Notes under the pieces: generated by a model
Told to the model about the DNA's origin: nothing
Database searches by the model: none
The model's input: the letters and a program-made list of their open reading frames with translations, nothing else
Position numbers and translations under genes: made by a program
Shown: one piece after another, positions 56,710 to 64,000 of the stretch
Position numbering within the stretch: position 1 is the stretch's first letter
How the letters are laid out: every line of letters begins with the position of its first letter
Assembly: GCA_027483465.1 (NCBI GenBank)
Contig: JAIXUQ010000115.1
Location: 62,001 to 126,000 of the forward strand
DNA: 64,000 nt
Direction: 5' to 3'
Source of the DNA: Sphingomonadales bacterium
GTDB taxonomy: Bacteria; Pseudomonadota; Alphaproteobacteria; Sphingomonadales; Sphingomonadaceae

Positions 56710-59607
56710 ATGCCGAGACGCCATATCCTCAGCGCCCGACAGCGTTCGGCCCTACTCGACCTACCGACTGACGAAGCGGCGCTGCTGCGCCATTATCTTC
56801 TGGCAGACGATGACCTGATTCATATCGACCGGCGTCGCCGACCGGAGAACCGCATCGGGTTCGCCCTGCAGTTGTGCGCGCTGCGATATCCAGGCCGGAC
56901 CCTTGCTCCCGGCGAACTGATCCCCCACACTGTATCTGCCTTTCTAGGCGCCCAGCTTGGCATCGCTGGCGAGACGCTCGCGGCCTATGCCGTTCGACGC
57001 CAAACCCGCCACCAGCACATGGAGGCGCTGCGCCGTATCTACGGATACAGAATGTTCCCCGGACGGGGACCGTATGCCAGGGCTTTCCGCGATTGGCTTC
57101 TCGCCGAAGCCGAGCAGGCACGCTCAAACGACGACCTTGCCCGGCGCTTCATTGCCCGCTGCCGTGAAACCATGACCATCCTGCCGGCGATCACGACAAT
57201 CGAGCGTTTGTGCGCGGACGCGCTCGTCGCCGCCGAACGTCGGATCGAGAAGCGGATCGCGGCCCGTCTCGATCCCGTCGCCTGTGATGGGCTCGACCGA
57301 CTGACTACCGAGATGCTGCCGGGGGCGATCAGCCGCTTCATCTGGCTGCGCCGGATTGAGCCGGGCAACAACTCCGCCGCGGCGAACCGGCTGCTCGACC
57401 GGCTCGAGTTCCTGCGCGCGATGAACCTCAATGATGGTATACTTGCCGGTGTTCCACCGCATCGCGTCGCCCGGCTACGCCGGCAGGGCGAGCGCTACTT
57501 CGCCGATGGCCTGCGCGACCTCGGCGCCGATCGGCGCCGCGCTATCATGGCGGTCTGCGTCATTGAATGGGCCACGGCGACTGCGGATGCGGTGATCGAA
57601 ACACATGACCGGATCGTTGGCCGCACCTGGCGCGACGCGAAGCAACTGCATGACGCGCGGGTCGTAGAAACCAGAGGCGCTACCACTGCGACTTTGAACG
57701 GCTTCACTGCACTCGGTCAATCATTGCTCGAAGCGCATGGCGACGGCGCGTCGCTGGAAGATGCGGTCGCGGGCGGGGCGGGATGGGAACGGCTCACCAG
57801 CCTCGTCGCTACGGCCAAGACGTTGACGGACACCTTGGGCGATGATCCGCTGGCCTATGTTGATCAGGGGTATCACCGCTTCCGTCGGTATGCCCCGCGC
57901 ATGCTGCGATGCCTCGACCTCAAAGCTGCGGCGGTTGCACGGCCTTTGCTGGACGCGGCTACCGTCATCGCTACCAAGGGCGCAGTTCCGGCGGCCGACG
58001 ATTTCTTGCGCCCGCATTCCAAATGGCGGCGACAGTTGCGGGCGAAGGGCGATGATGATGCCCGCCTCCGGGAAGTCGCGGTCATGTTTCACCTGCGCGA
58101 CGCGCTGCGCTCGGGCGACATATGGCTCGACCGCTCGCATCGATATGGTGACCTGCGCCACGTCCTCGTGCCGATGGCGGTCGCGCATGCCGCGAAGCTG
58201 GCGGTCCCGTCCGACCCGCATGTCTGGCTGGCTGACCGCAAAGTGCGTCTCGCTGATGGCCTTGCCCGGCTCGGTCGCGCCGCGCGCAGCGGTACAATTC
58301 CGAAAGGCAGCATCGAGGACGGCACGCTGCGCATTGATCGGCTCACCGCTGACGCGCCGGATGGGATCGAGGATCTGGTGCTTGATCTGTATCGCCGGCT
58401 GCCGCCCGTCCGCATCACCGATCTGCTGCTCGAAGTCGATACCGCGCTGGGTTTCACTGATGCCTTCACGCATCTGCGCACCGGCGTGCCATGCGGCGAC
58501 CGAATCGGCCTGCTCAACGTCCTGCTTGCCGAGGGCCTGAATTTGGGTCTGCGTAAGATGGCAGAGGCTTCCAACACTCACGACTATTGGCAACTCTCCC
58601 GTCTCGCTCGCTGGCACGTCGAAAGCGAGGCGATCGACCAGGCGCTGGCCAACGTGGTCGCGGCGCAAGGGGCGCTGCCGATGGCCCAGGTCTGGGGTAT
58701 GGGCAGATCCGCATCGGCCGATGGCCAGTTCTTCCCCGCCGCACGGCAGGGCGAAGCGATGAATACGATCAACGCCCGCTACGGCAACGATCCCGGCATC
58801 AAGGCCTATACCCACGTCAACGACCGCTTCGCGCCGTTTGCATCGCGGACCATTCCAGCCACGGTCAGCGAAGCACCTTATCTACTCGACGGGCTGACGA
58901 TGAATGAGGCAGGGCGACGGATCGAAGAGCAGTACGCCGACACTGGCGGGTTCACCGATCATCTGTTCGGGATCAGCGCGATGCTCGGCTGCCGCCTTGT
59001 ACTGCGCATCCGCGACCTCCCATCCAAACGACTGTACGTGTTCGACCCTGCCGCGACGCCGAGCGAATTGCGCCCGCTGGTGGGCGGCAAGGCGCGTGAG
59101 GCGCTGATCGTTTCCAACTGGCCCGATCTGTTCCGCTGCGCCGCCACCATGAGCGCTGGACAGGTCGCGCCGAGCAGCATCTTGCGCAAGCTCGCCTCCT
59201 ATCCGCGCCAGAACGATCTTGCCTCCGCGCTGCGCGAGGTGGGCCGGATCGAGCGGACGCTGTTCATCATCGAATGGATACTCGACGTCGGCATGCAGCG
59301 CCGTGCACAGGTCGGCCTCAACAAAGGCGAGGCACATCATGCGCTGAAAAATGCCCTGCGCATCGGCCGTCAGGGCGAAATCCGCGACCGCACGACGGAG
59401 GGTCAGCATTACCGGATCGCCGGCCTCAACCTGCTCACCGCCATCATCGTCTACTGGAACACCCTGCACCTTGGCCATGCCGTTGAGGCCCGGCGCCGCG
59501 AAGGGCTCGATACCCCCGACCATCTTCTCGCCCATATTTCGCCGCTCGGATGGGCACACATCCTCCTCACTGGCGAGTACCTTTGGCCCAAGGACGCCGG
59601 CGCTTAG
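56710..59607 (+). CDS. tnpA: Tn3-family DDE transposase
   Basis: 965 residues, full length. Start MPRRHILSARQRSALLDLP; N-terminal DUF4158-like DNA-binding region (LIHIDRRRRPENRIGFALQLCALRYPGRTL). The C-terminal Tn3 catalytic domain includes MGRSASADGQFF (first Asp), NDPGIKAYTHVNDRFAPF and a late Glu region (RQGEIRDRTTEGQHYRIAGLNLL). Its stop codon lies within the right terminal repeat. No frameshift seen, so probably active. Confidence 0.95.
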   Translation: MPRRHILSARQRSALLDLPTDEAALLRHYLLADDDLIHIDRRRRPENRIGFALQLCALRYPGRTLAPGELIPHTVSAFLGAQLGIAGETLAAYAVRRQTRHQHMEALRRIYGYRMFPGRGPYARAFRDWLLAEAEQARSNDDLARRFIARCRETMTILPAITTIERLCADALVAAERRIEKRIAARLDPVACDGLDRLTTEMLPGAISRFIWLRRIEPGNNSAAANRLLDRLEFLRAMNLNDGILAGVPPHRVARLRRQGERYFADGLRDLGADRRRAIMAVCVIEWATATADAVIETHDRIVGRTWRDAKQLHDARVVETRGATTATLNGFTALGQSLLEAHGDGASLEDAVAGGAGWERLTSLVATAKTLTDTLGDDPLAYVDQGYHRFRRYAPRMLRCLDLKAAAVARPLLDAATVIATKGAVPAADDFLRPHSKWRRQLRAKGDDDARLREVAVMFHLRDALRSGDIWLDRSHRYGDLRHVLVPMAVAHAAKLAVPSDPHVWLADRKVRLADGLARLGRAARSGTIPKGSIEDGTLRIDRLTADAPDGIEDLVLDLYRRLPPVRITDLLLEVDTALGFTDAFTHLRTGVPCGDRIGLLNVLLAEGLNLGLRKMAEASNTHDYWQLSRLARWHVESEAIDQALANVVAAQGALPMAQVWGMGRSASADGQFFPAARQGEAMNTINARYGNDPGIKAYTHVNDRFAPFASRTIPATVSEAPYLLDGLTMNEAGRRIEEQYADTGGFTDHLFGISAMLGCRLVLRIRDLPSKRLYVFDPAATPSELRPLVGGKAREALIVSNWPDLFRCAATMSAGQVAPSSILRKLASYPRQNDLASALREVGRIERTLFIIEWILDVGMQRRAQVGLNKGEAHHALKNALRIGRQGEIRDRTTEGQHYRIAGLNLLTAIIVYWNTLHLGHAVEARRREGLDTPDHLLAHISPLGWAHILLTGEYLWPKDAGA

Positions 59608-59640
59608 GGTGTCATTCCGCCCTCAGCCGGAACCGACCCC
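59601..59640 (-). repeat. Tn3-family right terminal inverted repeat
   Basis: Reverse complement of 54991-55030 with one mismatch; contains the TAG stop of tnpA. Confidence 0.93.
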
Positions 59641-59645
59641 AACCA
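59641..59645 (+). repeat. Target-site duplication AACCA, right
   Basis: Second copy of the 5-bp duplication at 54986-54990. Confidence 0.9.
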
Positions 59646-60045
59646 CATCGATCCGGCCGAACAGGCCGCGCTGGCCGGCCTGCTGCCCGGTCATCAGCGC
59701 TGGCAGGTGGTGCATGTGGAGGATGCCACTGCGCTGGCGATGATTCCCGCCCACGCCCCGCATGTCACCGGCTTCCTGCTCGATTCCGGCCGGCCTGCGG
59801 CGCGCGAACTGGGCGGCACCGGCCGCGTGCATGATTGGGCGGTGAGCGCCACTTTCGTGGCGGCCAGCCCGGTGCCGGTGTTCCTGGCCGGCGGGCTGAA
59901 TCCCGGCAACGCCGCGGCCGCGGTGGCGCGGGTGCAGCCGGCGGGGCTGGACGTGTGTTCGGGATTGCGGGTGGATGGCCGGCTGGACGCAGCGCTGGCC
60001 CGCCGCTTTGTCGCCGCCGCGCGTCAGCCCCGCACCGGCGCGTAA
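59646..60045 (+). pseudogene. trpF: TrpF-family isomerase gene, 3' fragment
   Basis: Codes for the C-terminal ~132 residues: HIDPAEQAALAGLLPGHQRW, VTGFLLDSGRP (general-acid Asp), ELGGTGRVHDWAVS, VPVFLAGGLNPGNAAAAV and GLDVCSGLR, the phosphate-binding end of the TrpF barrel. In frame with the 5' fragment once the transposon is removed (...GVQIVN-HIDPAEQ...). No start of its own, and separated from the promoter, so presumably not expressed as a working enzyme. The last 22 bp overlap the convergent DUF1467 gene. Confidence 0.85.
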
Positions 60046-60314
60046 GGCCCGCGGCTGCGCCAGAAGGGCACGTCGTCAACGCCCACCCAGCCATAATGAT
60101 AATTGGCGAGGAAGATGCCGAACAGCACGGCGCTGATCGCCGTGGTCCACAGCATCTTCTTCAGGATCATCGGGTTGGATGGCGCCGATGTCGCCTGGCC
60201 GGCCACCGTCTCGCTGCCGTCCTCGTCCGCCGTCTTCACCCCGATCGGCAGCACGGCAAACAGGGTGAGCGTCCAGAACAGCAGATAGATCGCCAGCGCC
60301 GATTGCAGCTTCAC
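60024..60314 (-). CDS. DUF1467 family membrane protein
   Basis: 96 residues from a GTG. Two membrane helices (LAIYLLFWTLTLFAVLPIGV and LWTTAISAVLFGIFLANYHYGWV), the form of the short alphaproteobacterial DUF1467 family, of unknown role. Its GTG overlaps the RNase J stop (GTGA), so it is the last gene of the nuoN-birA-coaX-rnj run. Confidence 0.85.
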   Translation of the reverse strand: MKLQSALAIYLLFWTLTLFAVLPIGVKTADEDGSETVAGQATSAPSNPMILKKMLWTTAISAVLFGIFLANYHYGWVGVDDVPFWRSRGPYAPVRG

Positions 60315-61957
60315 AGCCTGATCACCTGCACCTCGGTCACCGGCTTCTTGCCCGTCCAGTCCCGCGCCACGCGGCGCACGGCCACGCGGATCGCTTCGGC
60401 CAGGGCCTCGGGCCGCTTGGCATCGGCCTTTTGCGCGGCCTTCTCGGCGGCGGTGGCGCAGGCGGCCAGAAAGGCCTCCTTGTCCTCCTCCACCGGCACG
60501 CCGTTGGCGCTCACCTTCGGCGTGGCGGCCGGCTGGCCGTTCCGGCCCAGCACCACGGCCACGGCGATCAGGCCGTTGTGGGCCAGCCGCCGCCGCTCCA
60601 CCATGGTGGCGCCATCGGCGGGCAGGATCACATCGCCGTCCAGCACCAGCCGCCCGGCCGGTTCCTGGCGCAACAGCTTCGGCCCGTCGGGCGCCAGGCG
60701 GATGGCGCTGCCGTTCACCGGCACCAGCGCGCGTGGCACGCCGCAGGCCTTGGCCAGCTTGGCATGTTCCTCCATGTGCCGGCGCTCGCCGTGGACCGGG
60801 ATGGCGATCTCGGGCCGGATCCATTCATACATGGCTTCCAGCTCGGGCTGGCCGGGATGGCCCGACACATGCACATGCGCCTGTTTTTCCGTGACGATAT
60901 CGATGCCGCGCGCCGCCAGTGCATTCTGCACCCGCCCGATCGACAGTTCATTGCCGGGGATCTGCTTGGAAGAATAGACCACCAGGTCGCCCGGCTCCAG
61001 CTTGAGCACCGGGTGGCTGCCTTCGGCAATCCGGCTGAGCGCCGCCTGCGGTTCCCCCTGCGCGCCGGTGCACAGGATCAGCACCTTGTTGCGCGGCAGG
61101 GTCATCGCGGTTTCCCAGTCCACCGGCTCGGGCAGATCGGTTAGATAGCCGGTGGCGCGCGCCACCTTGACAATGCGGTCCATGCTGCGGCCGGCCAGCA
61201 CCAGTTCGCGGCCGGCGGCCTTGGCCACCTGGCCCAGCGTGCCCAGCCGGGCGGCGTTGCTGGCAAAGGTCGTCACCAGCACCCGGCCGGATTTGCGCGC
61301 CTTGATCAGGCGCATCAGCCCGTCCTTCACGTCGCTTTCGCTGCCCGATGCTTCCGGGTTGAACACGTTGGTGGAATCGCCCACCAGCGCCAGGATGCCG
61401 GTATCGCCAATGGCCTTCAGTTCGGCCGCCGTCACCGGATTGCCCAGCAGCGGCGCATCGTCCAGCTTCCAGTCCCCGGTGTGGAAGATGCGGCCATAGG
61501 GCGTGTCGATGATCAGCGCATTGCCTTCGGGGATGGAATGCGCCAGCGCCACATAGCGGAAGCCGAACGGCCCCAGTTGCAGCGTGCCGCCCATCGGCAC
61601 GATGTTCAGCTCAACCTCGTCGGCCAGGCCTTCTTCTTCCAGCTTCCGGGCAATCAGGCCGGCGGTGAAGGGCGTGGCATAGAGCGGCACGCCCAGATCG
61701 GCGGCCAGATAGGGGATGGCGCCGATATGATCCTCGTGGCCGTGGGTGAGCACGATGCCGAGCAGATCCTTGGCCCGCGCCTCGATGAAGGCCAGATCGG
61801 GCAGCACCACCTCGATCCCCGGATAGCGCGGATCGCCAAAGGTCATGCCCAGATCGACCATCACCCATTTGCCGTTGGCGCCATAGAGATTGACATTCAT
61901 GCCGATCTCGCCCGAGCCGCCCAGCGGCAGGAAGATCAGCTCATTACCAGGGGTCAT
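60311..61957 (-). CDS. rnj: Ribonuclease J
   Basis: 548 residues. Metallo-beta-lactamase/beta-CASP nuclease for mRNA decay and rRNA processing. Zinc motif LTHGHEDHIGA at residues ~73-83, IFHTGDWKLDD, beta-CASP motif with LVTTFASNAARL, IPVHGERRHMEEH and LVLDGDVILP. The Ala/Lys-rich C-terminal domain (AEKAAQKADAKRPEAL) is present. One base separates its ATG from the coaX stop. Confidence 0.95.
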   Translation of the reverse strand: MTPGNELIFLPLGGSGEIGMNVNLYGANGKWVMVDLGMTFGDPRYPGIEVVLPDLAFIEARAKDLLGIVLTHGHEDHIGAIPYLAADLGVPLYATPFTAGLIARKLEEEGLADEVELNIVPMGGTLQLGPFGFRYVALAHSIPEGNALIIDTPYGRIFHTGDWKLDDAPLLGNPVTAAELKAIGDTGILALVGDSTNVFNPEASGSESDVKDGLMRLIKARKSGRVLVTTFASNAARLGTLGQVAKAAGRELVLAGRSMDRIVKVARATGYLTDLPEPVDWETAMTLPRNKVLILCTGAQGEPQAALSRIAEGSHPVLKLEPGDLVVYSSKQIPGNELSIGRVQNALAARGIDIVTEKQAHVHVSGHPGQPELEAMYEWIRPEIAIPVHGERRHMEEHAKLAKACGVPRALVPVNGSAIRLAPDGPKLLRQEPAGRLVLDGDVILPADGATMVERRRLAHNGLIAVAVVLGRNGQPAATPKVSANGVPVEEDKEAFLAACATAAEKAAQKADAKRPEALAEAIRVAVRRVARDWTGKKPVTEVQVIRL

Positions 61958-62743
61958 TCAAATCTGCTTTGCGTTGAGATGGTGAAGATGGATGAGGCCA
62001 CGGATGGTGAGGTCGCCGTCAACATGGGCTATGGCAGCGGTGTGGCGCTGGAACAAGGTGGCAAGTCCGCCGGTGGCGACCACCGTCACCCGCCCGGCGA
62101 TTTCCCGGCTGAGCCGCGCCACCAGCCCTTCGATCAGCCCGACATAGCCCCAGAACACGCCCGATTGCATGGCATGCACGGTGCCCTTGCCGATGGCCGG
62201 GGCATTGCCCGGCGGCGGCTCCACCGCGATGCGCGGCAGCTTGGCCGCCGCCTGGTAGAGCGCATCCATCGAAAGATTGATGCCCGGCGCGATCGCGCCG
62301 CCCTGATAGGCGCCATCGGCTGAAACCACGTCGAACGTGGTGGCGGTGCCGAAATCAATGATGATCAGATCGCCCGGCCACAGCGCATGGGCGGCCACCG
62401 CGTTCACCAGCCGGTCCGCCCCCACCTCGGCCGGGTTGGGCAGGGCGATCTCCAGCCCCATGGCGATCTGCCCCACCGCCACCACTAGGGGTTCGACATT
62501 GAAATATTTGCGGCACAGGCGTTGCAGGTTGAACAATGTGGGCGGCACCACGGTGGAGATGATGGCGGCATCCACCACGCCCATCGCCACACCTTCCAGC
62601 GCCATCAACTGGTGCAGCCACACGGCATATTCATCGGCGGTGCGCTGGCCATCGGTGGAGATGCGCCAGCGGTGGGTGATCACCTCGGCTTCACAAAGGG
62701 CAAAGACGATATTGGTGTTGCCCACATCAATGGCCAGCAGCAT
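61958..62743 (-). CDS. coaX: Type III pantothenate kinase
   Basis: 261 residues, ASKHA fold. Phosphorylates pantothenate, first step to coenzyme A. Motifs: LLAIDVGNTNIVFAL, ISTVVPPTLFNL, PAEVGADRLVNAVAAH and IIDFGTATTFDVVSADGAYQGGAIAPGI. Follows birA by 12 bp. This is the likely housekeeping kinase; the type I-like gene at 27683 is the extra one. Confidence 0.96.
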   Translation of the reverse strand: MLLAIDVGNTNIVFALCEAEVITHRWRISTDGQRTADEYAVWLHQLMALEGVAMGVVDAAIISTVVPPTLFNLQRLCRKYFNVEPLVVAVGQIAMGLEIALPNPAEVGADRLVNAVAAHALWPGDLIIIDFGTATTFDVVSADGAYQGGAIAPGINLSMDALYQAAAKLPRIAVEPPPGNAPAIGKGTVHAMQSGVFWGYVGLIEGLVARLSREIAGRVTVVATGGLATLFQRHTAAIAHVDGDLTIRGLIHLHHLNAKQI

Positions 62744-62755
62744 CGCCCCACCTCC

Positions 62756-63472
62756 TCACAGCGCGAACACCTCACCGGCATGGATGGCGCGCACGCTGCC
62801 GTCGTCAAGCCCCAGCAGCAGCGCGCCGTCTTCGTCCAGCCCGGCAAACACGCCTTCCGGGCTTTCCTGGCCCAGCCGCGCCACGATGCGCCCGCCCACG
62901 CCGGCGGCCCGCGCCAGCCAGGCGGCCCGGATCGGGGCAAAGCCGGCGGTGGCCCATTGGTCACGCCAGCGGCCAAAGGCCGGGGCCAGCATATCGAGCA
63001 GGGCGCGCGGGCCGGGCACGGCCAGGCCGGCGGCGGCCAGGCTGGTGGCCGGCCGTTCGGTGCCGGCGGGATGATGGGCCAGATTGACCCCGATGCCGAT
63101 CACCAGCGCCGCGCCCTGGCGTTCCAGCAGGATCCCGGAACATTTGGTGCCATCCAGCAGCACATCATTGGGCCACTTCAGCGCAAAGCGGCCCGGTTCC
63201 CCGGTCAGCACGGCCAGCGCCTCGTGCAGGGCCAGCGCGGCGACGAAACTGAGTTGCTGCACCGGGCCATCGGCCCTGACCAGCACGCTGCCCATGAAAT
63301 TGCCAAAGCCCTGATCGCCGGCATCATGCCACGCCCGCCCGCGCCGGCCGCGCCCCGCCGTCTGCCGGGCGGCCAGCACCCAATGGCCATCGGGCAGGTT
63401 CTCGGCCCGGCCCAGCAGCCAGTCATTGGTGGAGCCCACCTCTTCAAGGTGGGTGAGGCTGGGCGCGATCAA
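62756..63472 (-). CDS. birA: Biotin-[acetyl-CoA-carboxylase] ligase
   Basis: 238 residues, no N-terminal HTH, so a plain biotin ligase without repressor function. Motifs: GSTNDWLL, ARQTAGRGRRGRAWHD (biotinyl-AMP loop), ALKWPNDVLLDGTKCSGIL and VIGIGVNLAHHP. TTG start overlapping the nuoN stop (TTGA). In alphaproteobacteria birA commonly follows nuoN. Confidence 0.95.
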   Translation of the reverse strand: MIAPSLTHLEEVGSTNDWLLGRAENLPDGHWVLAARQTAGRGRRGRAWHDAGDQGFGNFMGSVLVRADGPVQQLSFVAALALHEALAVLTGEPGRFALKWPNDVLLDGTKCSGILLERQGAALVIGIGVNLAHHPAGTERPATSLAAAGLAVPGPRALLDMLAPAFGRWRDQWATAGFAPIRAAWLARAAGVGGRIVARLGQESPEGVFAGLDEDGALLLGLDDGSVRAIHAGEVFAL

Positions 63473-64000
63473 GCCGGAAACAGCGACGCTGCCGCCTTCG
63501 CGGTCGCCACCGCCAGCGGCGACAGGGCCAGCATCCCGATGGGCGAGCAGAAGAGCGCGCAGGCGGCGATCATGGCGCCGTTCACCGGGCTGCCCTCGCT
63601 GGCCAGCGGCACGGCCGGTTCATCGAAATACATGATCTTGATGAGCCTGAGATAATAGAAGGCCGCCACCACCGAGGCGATGAAGCCGATGATCGCCAGC
63701 CCGATCAGGCCCGAGGCAATGGCCGCCTGGAACACCGCGAACTTGGGCCAGAAGCCAAGCAGCGGCGGGATGCCGGCCAGCGAAAACATGAAGATGGCCA
63801 ATGCGGCCGCGAGGCGCGGCTGGGTTTTCGACAGGCCGGCCAGATCGGCCATCGCCTCAACCGTGGCGCCATCGGGCCGGCGCAGTTGCAGCACGACGAG
63901 GAAGCTGCCCAGCGTCATGGCGACATAGACGGTGATGTAGAAGAGCAGCGCGGAAATGCCGGCCGCGGTGCCGGGGGCAAGGCCCACCAGCGCAAAGCCG
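63469..64000 (-). CDS. nuoN: NADH-quinone oxidoreductase subunit N, C-terminal part
   Basis: Runs off the right edge; the last ~176 residues are visible. Antiporter-like membrane subunit of complex I. Segments: GISALLFYITVYVAMTLGSFLVVL, DLAGLSKTQPRLAAALAIFMFSLAGIPPLLGFWPKFAVF (conserved Lys in a helix with PPLLGFWPK) and VVAAFYYLRLIKIMYFDEP. Ends AAASLFPA. Confidence 0.95.
   Translation of the reverse strand, partial: GFALVGLAPGTAAGISALLFYITVYVAMTLGSFLVVLQLRRPDGATVEAMADLAGLSKTQPRLAAALAIFMFSLAGIPPLLGFWPKFAVFQAAIASGLIGLAIIGFIASVVAAFYYLRLIKIMYFDEPAVPLASEGSPVNGAMIAACALFCSPIGMLALSPLAVATAKAAASLFPA

Larger units (their letters stand above)
54991..59640. mobile_element. Complete Tn3-family transposon (4,650 bp) inserted in trpF-like gene
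   Basis: Bounded by 40-bp terminal inverted repeats (54991-55030 and 59601-59640) that begin GGGGTC, end in TAAGCG, and differ at one position. Flanked by AACCA on both sides. Carries tnpA, a serine resolvase gene, a 185-aa passenger gene and a block of palindromic repeats; no resistance gene. Intact ends, intact transposase and perfect target duplication indicate a recent insertion. Confidence 0.95.

Noticed and set aside
59707..60045. Independent gene starting at GTG 59707
   Set aside because: It is the 3' part of the split TrpF-family gene; no promoter or ribosome site is seen.

Overview
The window is high-GC DNA from an alphaproteobacterium, most likely of the order Sphingomonadales. The support is two large TonB-dependent receptors, an S46 dipeptidyl peptidase, the runs ppiD-trpE / trpGDC-moaC-moeA-lexA and nuoN-birA-coaX-rnj-DUF1467, a GTTC-N7-GTTC SOS box in front of lexA, and frequent ATGA/GTGA start-stop overlaps. 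No species is claimed.

Layout. (1) 1-2.9 kb: 5' part of an agmatine deiminase gene, then rlmE and a Ppx/GppA phosphatase, then tRNA-Gln(CTG). (2) 2.9-10.55 kb: an integrative element of about 7.6 kb inserted at the 3' end of tRNA-Gln and bounded by an 18/19-bp direct repeat. It carries a five-gene leftward operon (integrase, unknown, AlpA-like regulator, unknown, prim-pol/helicase primase) that resembles phage-satellite (PICI) replication modules. Its cargo is a 739-residue Sel1-repeat protein and a degenerate zinc-ribbon-like protein. (3) 10.5-27.6 kb: scavenging and catabolism: FadH-type dienoyl-CoA reductase, S46 peptidase divergent from an exported D-aminoacylase, TonB receptor, exported unknown protein, ModE-like regulator, SMP-30 lactonase, SDR and AceE-like E1 in one operon, GST, second TonB receptor. 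(4) 27.7-36.4 kb: pantothenate-kinase-like gene coupled to a BrnT/BrnA toxin-antitoxin pair with its own operator, pyrG, an S8 protease lipoprotein with a Pro-Thr stalk, an MHS-type MFS transporter, secG, a two-gene HEPN-like module (second gene lacks a standard start codon), tpiA. (5) 36.4-46.5 kb: ppiD-trpE, a 191-bp MITE-like repeat and an antisense VapBC-type pair, then trpGDC-moaC-moeA-lexA and an XRE-regulated membrane cassette with two operators. (6) 46.5-54.7 kb: amidohydrolase, comEC, gltX-gltA, a membrane-anchored coiled-coil protein. (7) 54.7-60 kb: a TrpF-family gene split by a complete 4,650-bp Tn3-family transposon with near-identical 40-bp ends and a 5-bp target duplication. (8) 60-64 kb: DUF1467, rnj, coaX, birA and the 3' part of nuoN.

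The two acquired elements are the main points of interest: the tRNA-Gln satellite-like island with Sel1 cargo, and the Tn3 insertion that breaks a phosphoribosylanthranilate isomerase-family gene. Three toxin-antitoxin-like pairs (BrnTA, VapBC-type, HEPN pair) lie within about 13 kb. All family calls come from reading motifs by eye; no database search was run.
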